Shown here: one piece after another, positions 45,126 to 57,020 of the stretch | Layout: every line of letters starts with the position of its first letter | Numbering within the stretch: position 1 is the stretch's first letter | Source: Gracilariopsis chorda | Lineage: Eukaryota > Rhodophyta > Florideophyceae > Gracilariales > Gracilariaceae | Direction of reading: 5' to 3' | DNA: 64,000 bases | Assembly (NCBI GenBank): GCA_003194525.1 | Contig: NBIV01000027.1 | Location: forward strand, 372,001-436,000 | The notes under the pieces: model-generated | What the model was told of the DNA's origin: nothing | The model's database searches: none | The model's input: the letters and a program-made list of their open reading frames with translations, nothing else | Program-made: the position numbers and the translations under genes

Positions 45126-46779
45126 CTAATCAATCCCAAATCGGCCCTCATCCTGTCGGCTCTCGTCCAAATCCTCCGTTCCAGCCGCTCCGCCTCCACC
45201 ACCCGTCCCACCACCCTGCGTCCACCTCCCCCCACCCACAAACGGCTCAGCGCCTGCTCCACCCCCAACGCCCCGATCCTCCTCGCGTCGCCCACCCACC
45301 TGATCCTCGTACCGAACGCGCTCATACCCTGCCGTAGAGTACACATCGCCCCCGCCAGCCGCTCCCGCGTACCCCGCGTACAGCATGCCCCCGTGGTGCT
45401 GGGCCGGCTGCTGCTGCTGTTGCGACACCATGTGCTGCGCAGCCATGTATCGTCCCGCGCCCGGTGCGCCGCTGTCCCAACCGCCCGTCCCGGACGCCAG
45501 CAGACGGTCACCCACGCCCAACCGCTGCCCCACAAACGGTTGCGAGCCTCCATGCCCGAACAGCCCGCCCGACGGAGCGCCGCCCAGCCCGTGCGAGCTC
45601 GTAGACATGGTGGCCAGACCGCCCGCGCCGAAGCGCGTCGTCACCAGCGGCTCAGCCATGATGGGCGGCGGCGGCGGCGGCGGCGGAGGAGGCGGCGCAT
45701 GCGCTGCAGCCGCGCTCAAGTGCTGCTGCTGCGGTTGCGCGCTCAACGGGTGCGCCCCGAAACTCTGCGACGCCGACAGAATGGGCACTTCGTCCGCCGT
45801 GGATTGCACGCTGAGCATGTGCGCGCGGTGACGCAGCGTGTGCAGCTGCTGCTGTCGCGCCGGCTTGCGAATTGGCGGCGCGGGAGATCGCGCCGACGTG
45901 GCCGTCATGGCGTTTCGCAGCGCGCTTGGTTTGGGCGCTCCGCAGTTCTCGCACAGCTTGCGCCGCACGTGATTGATCTGTCCACACAAAGGCGCACACA
46001 CGGCACAGGTTAGAAGCTGCTGTCTGCGGCTGTATATCACAAGCGATGCAGAAACGCGCTCGCGGCGCGGCGCGGCGCGGGGGAAGAGATCACAAATGGA
46101 GCTGCAACTTACGTGGTCGCACACCTGGCAGAAGCGGTGCGCCCTGCCGGGGTTGGGCAGCGGCAGCGCGAGGTTGTACATGGGTTGAGACGAGGAGGGC
46201 GGCGTGTGAGGCGGGCGCGGGATGGAAGGAAGCGGCGGGTGCAGCAGGGGGGCGGACGATTGCGCCACGGAAGGCTGCGCGGCCGTGAGCGCGGACGGGG
46301 CGGAAAGGGGTGGCGTCGACGTGTCGGGGCGGCCCCTCTTGCGGGTGGCGGAGGGGCTGTGCGCTGGGAGCGGCGGCGGCACGGCGTACGGCAGGTGCTG
46401 CGCGGAAAGCGAGGTGGGATGCAGCGCAGCGGGAGGTCTCGGATGGACGGGAAGCATGAGATGTTGTTGTTGCTGATGCTGAAGCTGATGCTGCGGCTGT
46501 TGCAGTCGTTGCGGCTGCTGCTGCAGGGGCTGAGGGAATGGGGGGGGGTGGGATACGGGGCGGAGAGATGATGATGATGATGATGATGTTGTTGTTGTTG
46601 TTGCTGCTGGTGCTGGTGGAGGTGGTGGCGGTGGAGGTGGTGGTGGTGGGAGGGGGGGATGTGGAGGGGGGGGGGTTGGCGACGGGGCGGGGAACGGAGT
46701 AGGAGACGGCGGGCTGCAGCGGCACGGACGGCGCCGGCGCGCACGACGTGGTGACGCGGAGGTGACGATGCGGATCCAT
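45126..46779 (-). CDS. RanBP2-type zinc-finger low-complexity protein (2 exons)
   Basis: Exon 1 ends at 46,113 and exon 2 runs from 45,977 to TAG at 45,126. Joining them gives C-Q-V-C-x3-N-x6-C-E-N-C, an exact RanBP2-type finger (C-x2-C-x3-N-x6-C-x2-C). Such fingers bind single-stranded RNA or ubiquitin. N-terminal to it are Pro, Ser/Thr and Gln/His-rich tracts and a basic KRGRP (AT-hook-like). C-terminal are Ala, Pro, Gln and Gly-rich tracts, typical of disordered RNA-processing factors. The best ATG (46,779, MDPHRHLRV) is one frame off from the main frame and would join it if the G10 run at 46,666-46,675 were one base shorter; the first in-frame ATG is 46,457. Expression and start need RNA data. 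Confidence 0.6.
45978..46112 (-). other. spliceosomal intron, 135 nt, open and in frame
   Basis: On the coding strand the 5' site is GTAAGT after codon CAC, a CTAAC branch-like motif follows in TTCTAACC, and the 3' site is GGACAG. The length is a multiple of three with no stop, so the unspliced mRNA would still be translated, with 45 extra residues breaking the zinc finger after CQVCDH. The exact finger spacing is recovered only by removing it. Confidence 0.8.
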
Positions 46780-49458
46780 GCGACGGCGAAGGGGGGGGGG
46801 GGGGGCGGCAGCGCGAGCGTTCGGCAGCGCGTGCATTCGCCACGTCGTGCGCGCGCGCGCGCTCTCAAAAGGGGGCGCGCCGCGCCCGCCGTCTGGCGGA
46901 GGCGCGCAGCGAGCGCGGCGCCGCCGCCACCGCCACCGCCACGCGTGCCCGCGCGCCCGCGCGCAGCACCCGTGCCGCTTTCCAGTCGCGCGCCCGGTGC
47001 GCCACTTCGTACCTCCTCCTCCGCCCCCCCCCCCCCCCGCCCGCCCTTTATTCACAGCTGCGTCGCGCTGTGCCGCCGACTCGCCGCCCCCTTGCACTGC
47101 ACTGCGCTCGCTTCCGCTGTAATCTCCCGCCCCCGTCCACCGCACAAACCAGTTCCACCCCCAAATCCAATCTTCCCCAATTACACCAGCCCACTCCCCA
47201 CTGCCTTACCCCACAACCTTACCGATGCCATTTTCGTCCCCCGCCCATCCTCCCTCTTCTCCCTCCCACCCGCCCCGCCCCCGTCCTCTCCCGAACGCCC
47301 AAGAGCGCATCATTCCACGAATGCATTCCCCGAAACAACCGCTCGTTTAACCTCCGCAAAACACGTCTCCCGACGAATCGTCGTCGACTCTTTGATATGT
47401 GTGCTGCAGTACTCCCACAAAGCATTCCGCAATAATTCTATAAAACGGGTTTAATACTTCTGTACGTTTCTTGTTTTTCCAGCCCCACTTAGCCTACCTA
47501 TAAACTAATGAACGCCCAATTAATCCGCTTTGCTTCGATACCGCCGAGCTCTCATCCCCATACACCCCGCACACACACCACCCCGCCTTACACGCTCGCT
47601 CACACACACACCACACACACACACACACACGCAGCCGCAGATATTGCACCGGTGCACACCCCTCCCCGAACAAATCACCAACACAACGCGCACCTCGCCA
47701 GACCAACGAAAAAAAAAAAAAAAAACCAAAGTGAGCTCTCTTCCAATCCATGCGCACCACATATAATACCAACAGTACGCACTTCTGGCACTGTCTATAA
47801 TGATACAACACGTCCAGCCCTTGTATACATAATGTCACTCTCATTGCTAACACCCCTCACCTCGTATTTTCCGTAAACAACCTCCCCGCCCCCCCCGCTC
47901 CTCAAGAATTTGTCATTACCAACCGCCCACCACACCTACACACCACTGCTAACATTTCCCCAGCTGTACGCTGCATTTCTTCTCTGCTCAACCTACTCAA
48001 GTCTCCTTCCACTGCTGCATATCCTACCCTTGCTACCCGAAGCCGCCAGTTTGGTGGCAGTACAAGACGTGCGCGCAACAACCCACACGCAAAATTAGAA
48101 TACGGTTGCTTCGTCACAGATAGAACAGTGTTACCCATCAAAATCACCACAGTCAGTCTTCACCGCAGTTACGGCAGTTATGAGAATACCACCCTAGCAA
48201 ACGAAATGGCATGATTACATAGCACCATTCTTAGCCTCAATGAAAACGCTAACACGAATCCATTAAAAAGAACTAACTTGCCCAATAAAAACCACAGCAA
48301 GCACTCAGTACAGCATTTTGTGCCAAAAACGCGAAAACAGTTTTGCAACACTCATCTTTGAAATCGTACACCATACAAAAACCACCAACGTATTTCAAAA
48401 TTGACTCCATTGATATTTAATAACTACCAACTCTTAAATAAATGAAACACGTATTTCATTTAAAATGAACGCTTTCTGCAGTACCATGTACCTTTGCTGC
48501 TAGTTTAATATATACATTAAATGTATACAACCCTTTACTTGTAAATTCAATTGTCGTAGTGAGCAATACGCTTGCATGCAGTTCTTTGTTTTTAGTACTT
48601 TATGCTCTCTGATTACTCACGGTAAACAATATCATATTACTCTTTATATGTTTTGGTCAGGAAATTTAAACGAAACTATTTAATGAAATAATGTACCACT
48701 TGAAAATTTCATATAAAAGTAATTATGCGACAAATGCATGAATTCACTTTATACTAGTTCAAAAACAAAATATAACTATTCAAAGTACACAAATCTTTTC
48801 ATATAATCATTGCAGATCTCATTATTTCTCTCGACGTCCATTCCATGTTTTTTTACTTATTATTTATCATACTTTCTATTTGTTACGATTAATTAAGATG
48901 TTTTGTTTTAACAAATCGATGTACGCATAGAACCAGTTCAATCTCAATCTCAACACCATACTCTTAAGGATTTCCATGCGTATGACGGAGGTTTTTTTGA
49001 CTAATGGGAGGCGTTGTGCTACGAAATCGCTTTGCACGCTCCATTTTGTGCATCCAAAACGCCCATTTGGCGGACCACCTTCCTATCGTCTAAAACATTC
49101 AGCATCAGCAGCAGCAGCAAACCTGGCTGCTTAGTGTCTGGCACTCCCATAATGACTGTAGTGCCATCCAGTTACAGAACTCAACTTGTCTAGCTTTCCC
49201 ATCATTGGCTGGCACTCCTGGTTGAATTAAGCACCTACACACAAACCTCTAGGGCTCTAGATAATTTAGATGTCACGACACCACATTACGGCTCTACGAG
49301 CGCTACTGCAAGCGTAAGCGGGCAAAGTCCTCGAAGAGCCTCCGAACGCTACTAAATCAACAAAGCTACAAAAACGACGAGGCGCGCAGCGCCGCCCATG
49401 GCCGAAGGCCGTTCTACTTTTCTAAGATCTCTAAGGATTTCTCTTACAAGGAGCATAT
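46780..49458. other. intergenic; GC-rich promoter side, then AT-rich
   Basis: Just upstream of the zinc-finger gene lies a G15 run (46,791-46,805) in CpG-rich sequence, probably its promoter. From 47.1 kb on the + strand is C/A-rich, with a CA microsatellite (47,601-47,630) and an A17 run (47,709-47,725). From 48.2 kb it is AT-rich with no coding signal. Frames at 46,762-47,454 and 47,494-47,876 are compositional. Confidence 0.45.
47601..47630. repeat. CA dinucleotide microsatellite
   Basis: Fifteen CA-type steps with one interruption, within a wider CA/CCA-rich stretch. Confidence 0.9.
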
Positions 49459-49755
49459 CTAACCAATAGAAAATATGAATAAACACACATTTATTTCCTT
49501 CCAAATAAGTAGCCAATGGTAATCAAACGATTTGCCGTACTGGTGCGAGTCGGTGGAGCACGTGTAAGATCGGTCATTTTCACAATCCTCATCTTCTTTC
49601 AGCCCTGTTGAACCCGTCTCACACGTGGATACCTCTGAGATCCAACGATCAGGAAAATCCTTGGTGCTTCCGATCAGGTGGTATTCTTTCAATTCCGTGT
49701 ACATCGTGTCGATCTTCAGGCGAACGCAGCAGAAAATTTCTTCCAAGAAAAACAA
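49459..49755 (-). CDS. hypothetical small frame, 98 codons
   Basis: The frame has a balanced, Cys- and Glu/Asp-rich composition (for example DFPDRWISEVSTCETGS) unlike the compositional frames nearby, and ends in a hydrophobic stretch. No family is recognised and nothing around it supports transcription. It could be a gene fragment. Confidence 0.2.
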   Translation of the reverse strand: MFFLEEIFCCVRLKIDTMYTELKEYHLIGSTKDFPDRWISEVSTCETGSTGLKEDEDCENDRSYTCSTDSHQYGKSFDYHWLLIWKEINVCLFIFSIG

Positions 49756-50032
49756 TATGACGTGCCACGGTGCACATCAGTTTGCTTCATTGCAACCTGT
49801 ATTATGACCAAAATTTCCGAGAATTCAGACAAGCGCGATAGAACATAATCCTTACGGTCGCGCAAACGGCATAGTTATAGGTAGCCAAACTCTGTTTAGG
49901 ATATATTGGCCATGGCGTTAGATGATAGTTGAAACAAAGAAGCTAGAAGAGTGAAATGCGTTGTAGGTGGCTCCCAAGAGATAAGTTTTCTGAAACTTTA
50001 GAGAAAGTTCTAGGCTAAATAGAGAATCGTTA
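49756..50032. other. no gene seen
   Basis: Short unique-looking stretch between the small frame and the LTR at 50,033. Confidence 0.4.
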
Positions 50033-50900
50033 TGTGGAGCAATGCCTTTTTGGCGGACTTAGTGAAGATCCTTGTCATATGAGGTTGATCCCCCTTGGGT
50101 TAGTGCTACTCATTATACGAGTTTTCCCTAGGAAGGCGTGTGTCAGGATGGCTCCTTGCAAGAGGATGGCACCCTGATGGGTTGGTTATGAAAAGCCCTG
50201 TATGGGTGTACCGCGTGGTACGCGTGGGAATTTTTGGCTCCGATTTCGGAGTTTTATCACTTAGTTAGTTTTTAGTTTGGCCCTGACACTGGGATCTCCA
50301 CGTTTATGGCCCTTAGAAGGTGTGCAATAAGTTAGTTATTTTAGGAAATTCTAGTGAACCCTACTTAGGGGCGAGTGACCTCGCGGTCGCGAGTCCAAAA
50401 TAAACTCAACCAAGTGTGGCTCTAACTACAATTGCCCTCGTCGGGTTACGACTCCTCGTGGAGAGTATCCGCGAGTAGATTCCATTTATATATCCCCCTG
50501 GGAACGCTCCGGTCATCTGTATGACACTGCCCGTGGGGCTTCTAACTATATTGTTATTATTGTTTGTGTTTCCTTTCGAGGACAGGTTTCCGACCCTGTA
50601 TAGGGATATTTCTTCTTGTGTTCCCCTAGTTTCTTAGGGTCTGTGGCCTGCGTGTGCACGACCCTCTTTCCACTTTTGCTTGTTGCTTTTCCGCTTTCGG
50701 AGTCTTACACTGGATACACCGAATCTGGTACCAAATCCCAATCCCGTACCACAACCTCTGTAGGTTATTCCTGAATCCCCCTGGGAGTTACGCCCAAACT
50801 TTGGGTGGAACAGAAGGCTCTGTCCACTAGCTTACCTCTCGTGAGGACAAGGCTTCGAACACCTTGAGGTGCACTTCCCGCTGCCGGGTTTTGCTCTACA
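50033..50900 (+). repeat. solo LTR, family III
   Basis: The 868-bp sequence starts TGTGGAGCAATGCC and ends TTTTGCTCTACA, inverted termini like those of the other LTRs. Flanks CGTTA (50,028-50,032) and TGTTA (50,901-50,905) form a 5-bp target duplication with one mismatch. It shares ordered blocks with 23,098-23,818 read in reverse and with family I (CTCCTCGTGGAG, CCCTGTATAGGGA). A stem-loop CTCGCG-GT-CGCGAG lies at 50,380-50,393 after ACTTAG. Confidence 0.75.
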
Positions 50901-51257
50901 TGTTAGCACATTAACCAGTTAAAATAGAAACGTATCCTATTTAGACAACGTAAACCATCAATGTACTGCTAGTTTTAGGAAAATCTTTAGACCATTAGGA
51001 CAAAATTTATACGTATATAGCATGCATGCAATTATTGTGCAACACGATTTCTCTACTTAAACGGGAGAGACGGTACATGTTCCATTGAAAGGTGATAACC
51101 CAATCTTTAATCTCTCTCCGGTTCCTTTAATCCGACATGAGTTCTTCTACGCATCGCCCGCCATCACGACGTGGTGGACCCTGGTCGGGAGCAGGACGTC
51201 CGTCGTCCAAGAGAGAACATACAGCCCATGAATCATTGAGGCATAACCGATGAGCTT
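50901..51257. other. no gene seen
   Basis: About 350 bases, AT-rich at first, then mixed, between the LTR and a gag-like fragment. Confidence 0.4.
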
Positions 51258-51576
51258 GTGCAGGTGGACTTAGGAACTAGAACCGAGCTTCCCCAAAATT
51301 TTTTGGAACCTCATAACCCTAAAGAGATGTACTTGGACTCCCCTCATTCTTCCAACATTCAACAGGAACGAGATACGACGGTTATGCGGTTCGCTGGGAG
51401 ACCTTGTCAAGGCATTCACTCTGGAGCAAAATATGTCTGGGATGCAAGGGCAGAAACTATTTGTCAAGCCCTCGAACTTCCAAGTTATTGATATCCGGAG
51501 TAACGCCAAATCACTGGCATATTTCCAGCGCTTTGTTGGATGTGCGGTGCAAACGATCATCGAGCAACTCGATGTC
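51258..51576 (+). pseudogene. gag fragment with intact CCHC zinc knuckle
   Basis: In the frame starting at 51,258, after two stops (TGA 51,492, TAA about 51,501), residues 51,534-51,575 read C-W-M-C-G-A-N-D-H-R-A-T-R-C, a perfect C-x2-C-x4-H-x4-C nucleocapsid knuckle followed by PFKAWG. The upstream part (MQVDLGTRTELP) is not recognised. Orientation is opposite to element C next door, so it is from another element. Confidence 0.6.
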
Positions 51577-53516
51577 CTTTCAAAGCTTGGGGATGAGTGC
51601 TTCGTATTCGTATGTGCAAGTAGTGTCACGTATTTCTGCTTGGTGCGGAGAAGGACGTAACATGCTGTGCATATAAGACGTCCAGATCGCTTGGAATGTC
51701 TTTCAGACGAGTGCATGTCAATTCAGAATTTGAAGATATATATCACTTACGTTCTTTTCAAACGCTATCAACACACTCAAATGTGTTATTTGAATCCGTT
51801 GTCCCATTCACGGATATAAAGTACGATCGGAGTGGAGGTCCGTAATTTCTTCGACTTCAAGGCAATTTGAATCTATCAGTTCCAGGCTAGGACTCGCTCT
51901 ACACCGTATTTGTGGTCGGAAGGTCCTTTCAGTCTTAATACGCGGGTTCATTATTCTACTTTCACGAGAAGAATGGTGTCTAACCCGAATATTCGATACT
52001 TGGTTCCAAATGTATACGGTCTCTTGCAACCAAGACCAGGCATTGTCCGGAAGAGGTATAGAATTTTGTTCAGATCAGACGATAGTGCTCAGAGGAGATC
52101 AATTGTGAATTAGTCTACTCTGGAGATCTCTGCAGACGCTTTTCAGGAAGGAATAGTTGTCCGGAAATATCCAGGTGCCCACGAAGCCCGAATAGAGGCG
52201 AGCGCCGGTGCTGGACCATTACCAGAAGACAGCTGAGGCAGACCTCTTGCAATAAGAGCTTTCGTCGTAGAGCCAAGTGAACTGTTCAGGTCGGAAGCCC
52301 CAGTTTCCGATCTGGTAGGGGGAAGAGAATTCCATCACATGTCAGCCGGAAGTCTTCAACGTCGAGTTGTCAAGTACAAGCGTTTGAAGCCTGATATATC
52401 GGACGCTGAGAAAGAGGCTTTTCCACTGCTCTACTCATACGGTGGCATTTATTCCCCACAGGATACAGCAACATATATTTCATCCATGAATGCCAACAAC
52501 CGAGACGAAAGGAGCCTAACATGGGCAGAACATTCTAAGCGAATACTGTATACCAATTATCTTCTGTTGAACTCTGGCACACTTCTTCAGCAATTATTGC
52601 TTCTTAGTAGCACAAACATTGAACACTTGAGACTTCGTTACTTGGAAATTGAACAAATGAGAAAGATTGAAGAACGTGAGCTGCGCTCTGGAACCCATAC
52701 TGGAACAGATGAACTCGGCCCTCCCAGTAAAGGCTTCGTTCCAGGTAATCACAAAACCTCTCCGGTGTACTGGAGGCAAAAACCACTGTATCTGCAAGCC
52801 ATGGTCGCTCGAATATGCTCCCAAACGCTTTTCGCCTGGGTTGTACGAACTAGTTCCCCCTTTGGGGTCGTCCAAAAACACCTGCCCAAATGGCGTCAAA
52901 AACGTACATTTTGCGGATGCAACTTGGTGCGCCTCGTACAAATCTGTCCAGTGGTCGTGCTTTGCACATCTATGGCCATTACAGTTATGAAACGATGCTG
53001 TCCCATAGTTGTATAACAAGGGACTTGAAATCAAAGGCCTCCCAACGGAGGGAAATCTTCCATTGTGAATTGTTCCAGTGCCCTGGAGCATCAACAACCA
53101 AATGGTCATACCGTCTTGTGAAACGGTCTCTAGTGTCCCAATATCCCACGAGGCAGACCAAACCGGCAGGGGAACTGCAGAAAACTGCAGGAAAATGACC
53201 TCAGCTCCAATGGGCAAAGCATGTGTTCGGCCCATGAGGTAAGAGTTGCTACACATGTCCCTGGGGTTTTGGTGCACTCTCCTTATAGTTGAGCCGTCCT
53301 TGCTTTGTTCCTGAGGTTTTCGGTCTTGATGAACAAGGGACTTCGGAGTTATGTGAAGTACCATTTGGCCATCATCGCGGCGGGACCATAGGAAGAACAT
53401 GCTTGAGGCCAGCGAGTGGGGGTGAGCGAGCAGCGTTTCCGTGCACCGTGACAGGCGGCGGAAAGCCGGAGACGGTTCCGTGGGCAGCTACAGTGTTCTT
53501 ATTGAGTGGAGGCGGA
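51577..53516. other. decayed mobile DNA, frames of unknown nature
   Basis: Two overlapping frames stand out: + 52,339-53,016 (225 codons, starting MSAGSLQRRVVKYKRL, with helical, Leu-rich middle) and - 52,594-53,400 (268 codons). Only one can be real; neither has a domain I know. They lie in the 3' flank of element C, where elements B and D also have unexplained sequence, the + frame being antisense to C as frame E is to D. Confidence 0.35.
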
Positions 53517-54758
53517 TTAGGTCCGTGTTGGCACACATTTGTGGCCAGGGATACCCCCCTCCTTAAGGTCATGCTCCGTGTGGCCTGTTTTTGACCCATA
53601 GCGGGCCACAAAGTTGTCCGGGATGTCTGACCTCAGGAGCCAAGTATCGTCCTTGGGCTCGTAACCATACCAGCGGACTTTGTAGCGCACTTTGACGTCG
53701 TCAGTCAGCCCAGCGGATACGATACGGTCAAGAATATAATCTCGTTGGTCGTTGACTTCGGCGTTCTCTGGCAAGTCTATTTGGTCCAAGGGGCTGTATC
53801 CATCAGCGTCCGAAGGAACAGCGTCGGGGGTCCGTGTAGCGATGTCCATAGGGTTAGGTACTTCTTCAGGAAGTACCATTTCGTCCAGGGGACCGTAGCC
53901 ATCGGGGGAAGGGCCTTCTGGATCCGCGGAGACCTGCGGTTCCGGAGGGACCGTAGGGTCATTGACGAGTGGTTGCGTAGGGATGGAGTGTGGGGGTTGG
54001 GACGAAAGGAGAGTGCGCGAGTCCAATGGTTCAGTTGAAGGTAGGCGTGGCGCCAGAGAGACTCGGTCCATTTTGACTGTGTCCTGGAGCCCATCTCGGT
54101 CGATAGTAACCGTGTGCCCAAGAAACTTAAGTACCTTGAAGGGCTCAGTAGACTTTGGCAACAGCTTCTTGGTGATGTCCTCGTCCTCGGGCTTTTCCTT
54201 AGGTGGTCTGTCCAAGTGGACGTAATCTCCCACGGCCACTTGCGGCGTAAACCAAACGGACCGATCAAAATCGGCCTTATGGCGCGCTTGCGTTTTGTCC
54301 AATGTGGTCTGTGCGGCCTTCAAGATAGAATCAATTCGTTTCCGCGAATACCGTTTGGCTTGGGCGGGAGTCATTTCCTCCGTTATGTCCTGAGGTGCTC
54401 CTAAGTCCTGTAGGTCAACCATGTACGGCGCAGGGGCACGTACGAGGATGAGGTCAAAAGGAGTTGTACCAGTGGACTTATGCAATTGATTATTATTTGC
54501 ATAGACCAGCGGCTGGACATAGGCATCCCAGTCCATTTGGTGCTCGGAAACGTAGTGCATTAGCCTCCTGGCCAGGGTTCGGTTAATTCTTTCGGCTTGT
54601 CCATTGGTCTGAGGATGGTACGCGGTGTTGAGGAGATGTTTTAGACCTAATGCCGAGCACACATGCTCAAAGGATTTGGAGATAAACTGAGAGCCATTGT
54701 CCGAAAGGAGATAGAGTGGCAGTCCATAGAAATAAATCCAATGGACAAGGAAAGCCAT
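53517..54758 (-). pseudogene. integrase core (second half) and chromodomain of element C
   Basis: Residues LLSDNGSQFISKSF hold the second catalytic Asp and YHPQTNGQAERINRTL the Glu. The module VAVGDYVHLDRPP and FKVLKFLGHTVTI is the SH3-like GPF/Y region, followed by a Pro/Asp-rich spacer. A chromodomain closes the protein (DYILDRIVSA, YKVRWYGYEPKDDTW) with its aromatic residues intact. A TGA at 54,798 separates it from the N-terminal half. Confidence 0.9.
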
Positions 54759-54797
54759 GGCGACGTCCGTGGTGGTTGTTGATTTGAGCGGAATTGC

Positions 54798-55556
54798 TCA
54801 GGTCAACTTGGTAAACCGATCGGTAATCACCAATATAAATCGATTGCCGTGGGTTGATTTCGGAAATGGCCCTAAAATATCCATAGCAATGAACTCCAAA
54901 GGCCCGGCCACTGGGAATAACTTCAGTTTCCCTTGATGTACCGCTCTTCTCCCTCGGATTTTTGCACATGCTTCACAAGTCCTTGCGGTCTCCATTATGT
55001 CATTGGTCATCAGGGGCCAGTAAAAATATCTCCTCGGGGTCTGATACATCTTAGTCCCTCCAGGATGGCCATCCAACCTCGGATAGGGCGCGAGGAAAAG
55101 AAGGCGTGCCCGTAAGGCCTTTGGCACTACCCGCTGTATTGCCCCGTCCAATGCTGACCTGCGACATAATATGCATCGGTGGTCATAATCAAACAGCGAC
55201 CCAGGGGTCCCTACTTTCTCTCCTATCTGGGCGCAGTATTCGTCCGTTTTCTGGGCCTGAAGGAATTCCTCGAGGGGTATTGGCGTAATATCCGCGCTTT
55301 CCGACTGGACCATATGGATATCCAACGGTGGATCTTCCCAGTCCACGGCGCATAAGATCGCTGCGCCGTGTCCGTCCGTCCATTTGGCCATTCTCACCTC
55401 AGCAACTGGTGGTTCCTCTCCCTCGTCATCAGTGTACTGTGGCCCGTCCCAGATGGTGGGAATCTCATCGTCCAGGGGAGTTTGGTCCGTACCATCGGTC
55501 AGGATGCGTGACAGTGCATCTGCGGCCTGATGTTTCAGCCCTGGCCTATAGGTCAC
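54798..55556 (-). pseudogene. RNase H end and integrase N-half of element C
   Basis: The frame starts with YRPGLKHQAADALSRI, the end of RNase H. The zinc domain has GHPGG and CEACAK, but the first His is Pro (LAPYPRLDGHPGG against HF/HY in relatives), which should disrupt metal binding. FIAMDILGPF carries the first catalytic Asp. Confidence 0.88.
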
Positions 55557-55568
55557 TTCGTAATCAAA

Positions 55569-56135
55569 TTAGGCCAGGGGCAATCTCCATCGGGCAAGAC
55601 GGGAGGATGCGTCCGTCATTTTCAGTAACCAGCGAAGGGTGTGGTGATCTGTCGTAATGTTAAAGCGAGTTCCTTCCAAATAAGGCCGAAGACGGAGCAC
55701 TGACCACACGATGGCCAAACATTCCTTTTCCGTGGTGCTATAGTTTTTTTCGGCCTTGCTCAGGGACCTACTCCAGTAGCCAATTGGGTGATAATATTTA
55801 GGGGACTCCTGCTCTTGTAGAAGGGCACAGCCAACTTGGGTCGCAGATGCGTCCCTATCTAGGATATACGGTTCATTGGCCTTTGGTAGCGCCAAGACCG
55901 GCGGATTAACCAAATGGTCCTTGAGGTTCTGGTAGGCCTCATACTGCTCGTCCGTGAGGTCGTCAAATTCCGAAGGGGTCCCTTTCTTCAGCATCTCATT
56001 GAGAGGTGCTGCAATTTTCGCGAACCCTGGGAAAACCCTACGGTAAACATTACAAAGGCCAAGGAAGGAGCGCAATTCCGTATGGGTCCTAGGGAGTCGT
56101 GCTTCCCGTATGGTTTTTGTTGTAACTTGGGCCAC
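55569..56135 (-). pseudogene. RT connection and RNase H of element C
   Basis: TELRSFLGLCNVYRRV is the RT connection; YILDRDASATQVG, TEKECLAIVW and NITTDHHTLRWL supply the catalytic Asp, Glu, Asp of RNase H. All three are intact. In-frame TAA codons at both borders interrupt the polyprotein. Confidence 0.9.
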
Positions 56136-57020
56136 TTAGAGTTTACCCGGCAGGACCACATGGCCAAGGTAGTCCACGGAGGGCTGGAAGAAGAAACACT
56201 TCTTCAAGTTCAGTGTGATAACAGCCTGTTGGAGTAACCTAAGGACTGCCTTCGCATGTGCGAAGTGTTCCTTAATGGACCTGGAAAAGATGATCACATC
56301 ATCTAGGTAGACCAAGGCGAGTTTCCATTTGACCCTGGACAAAATGATGTCCATGGCCCACTGGAAAGTTGCTGGCGCATTCATAAGACCAAACGGCATC
56401 CGTCTAAATGGAAATAATCCCTCGTGGGTCGTGAAGGTAGTCAGCGACTTCGCCTTGTCGTCCATGGTAACCTGCCAATACCCACAATTGGCATCCAACG
56501 TGGTGAAAATTTGGGCGTCCCCAAGGGAATCTAAACAGTCGTACATACGGGGGATAGGATAAGTACCACTCTTAGTCACCGCATTTAGTTTGCGGTAATC
56601 AATACAAAACCGTACGTTCCCGTCCTTCTTGGCCACTAGGACAAGAGAGCTAGCCCATTCGGCCTCAGTGGATGGTGCACGCTCAATGACCCCAGCGGAC
56701 TTCATTTTCTCAACCTCCTTGGCTACCACCTCTCGCCCTTTTAGGCCATTCTGATATGGATTCTGAGATTGGGGCGTGGCCCCGTCCTTAAGGTCAATTC
56801 GATGCCTTGTGGCATCGATCTCGCCCAGCTTTCCACTCCATATGCTAGCAAAGTCCTTGAGGAGATCAATGACTTGTTTCCTATATGGTTCAAAATCATC
56901 GCCAAGGTTGACGTCGTTTTCCCAATTTGCGGGTGGTTCACCCCCAGGAAGCAACTTCTCCGCATCAATCTCCATAATGGCCACGGGAGCAGGCATAGAT
57001 ACCCCCAGCACTGCACCTTT
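56136..57020 (-). pseudogene. reverse transcriptase of element C
   Basis: Fingers VRFCIDYRKLNAVT, palm LDANCGYWQV, MPFGLMNAPATFQ and the catalytic YLDD (about 56,310) are all present, as is LGHVVLPGKL before the TAA at 56,136. The upstream linker (VSMPAPVAI) is shared with chromovirus pol. Apart from the terminal stop it is intact. Confidence 0.93.

Noticed and set aside
46109-46843. 244-cod - strand frame, Arg/Pro/His-rich
   Set aside because: Third-frame reading of the same repeats without any motif.
46090-47145. 351-codon - strand frame overlapping the zinc-finger gene
   Set aside because: Its trinucleotide repeats give poly-Asn, poly-Ile and Ala runs; the other frame carries the RanBP2 finger. 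Only its start region (ATG 46,779) is kept as a possible N-terminus.
52594-53400. 268-codon - strand frame as a gene
   Set aside because: It overlaps a 225-codon + frame, has no ATG-supported context or domain, and the two cannot both be right; listed only as unknown sequence.
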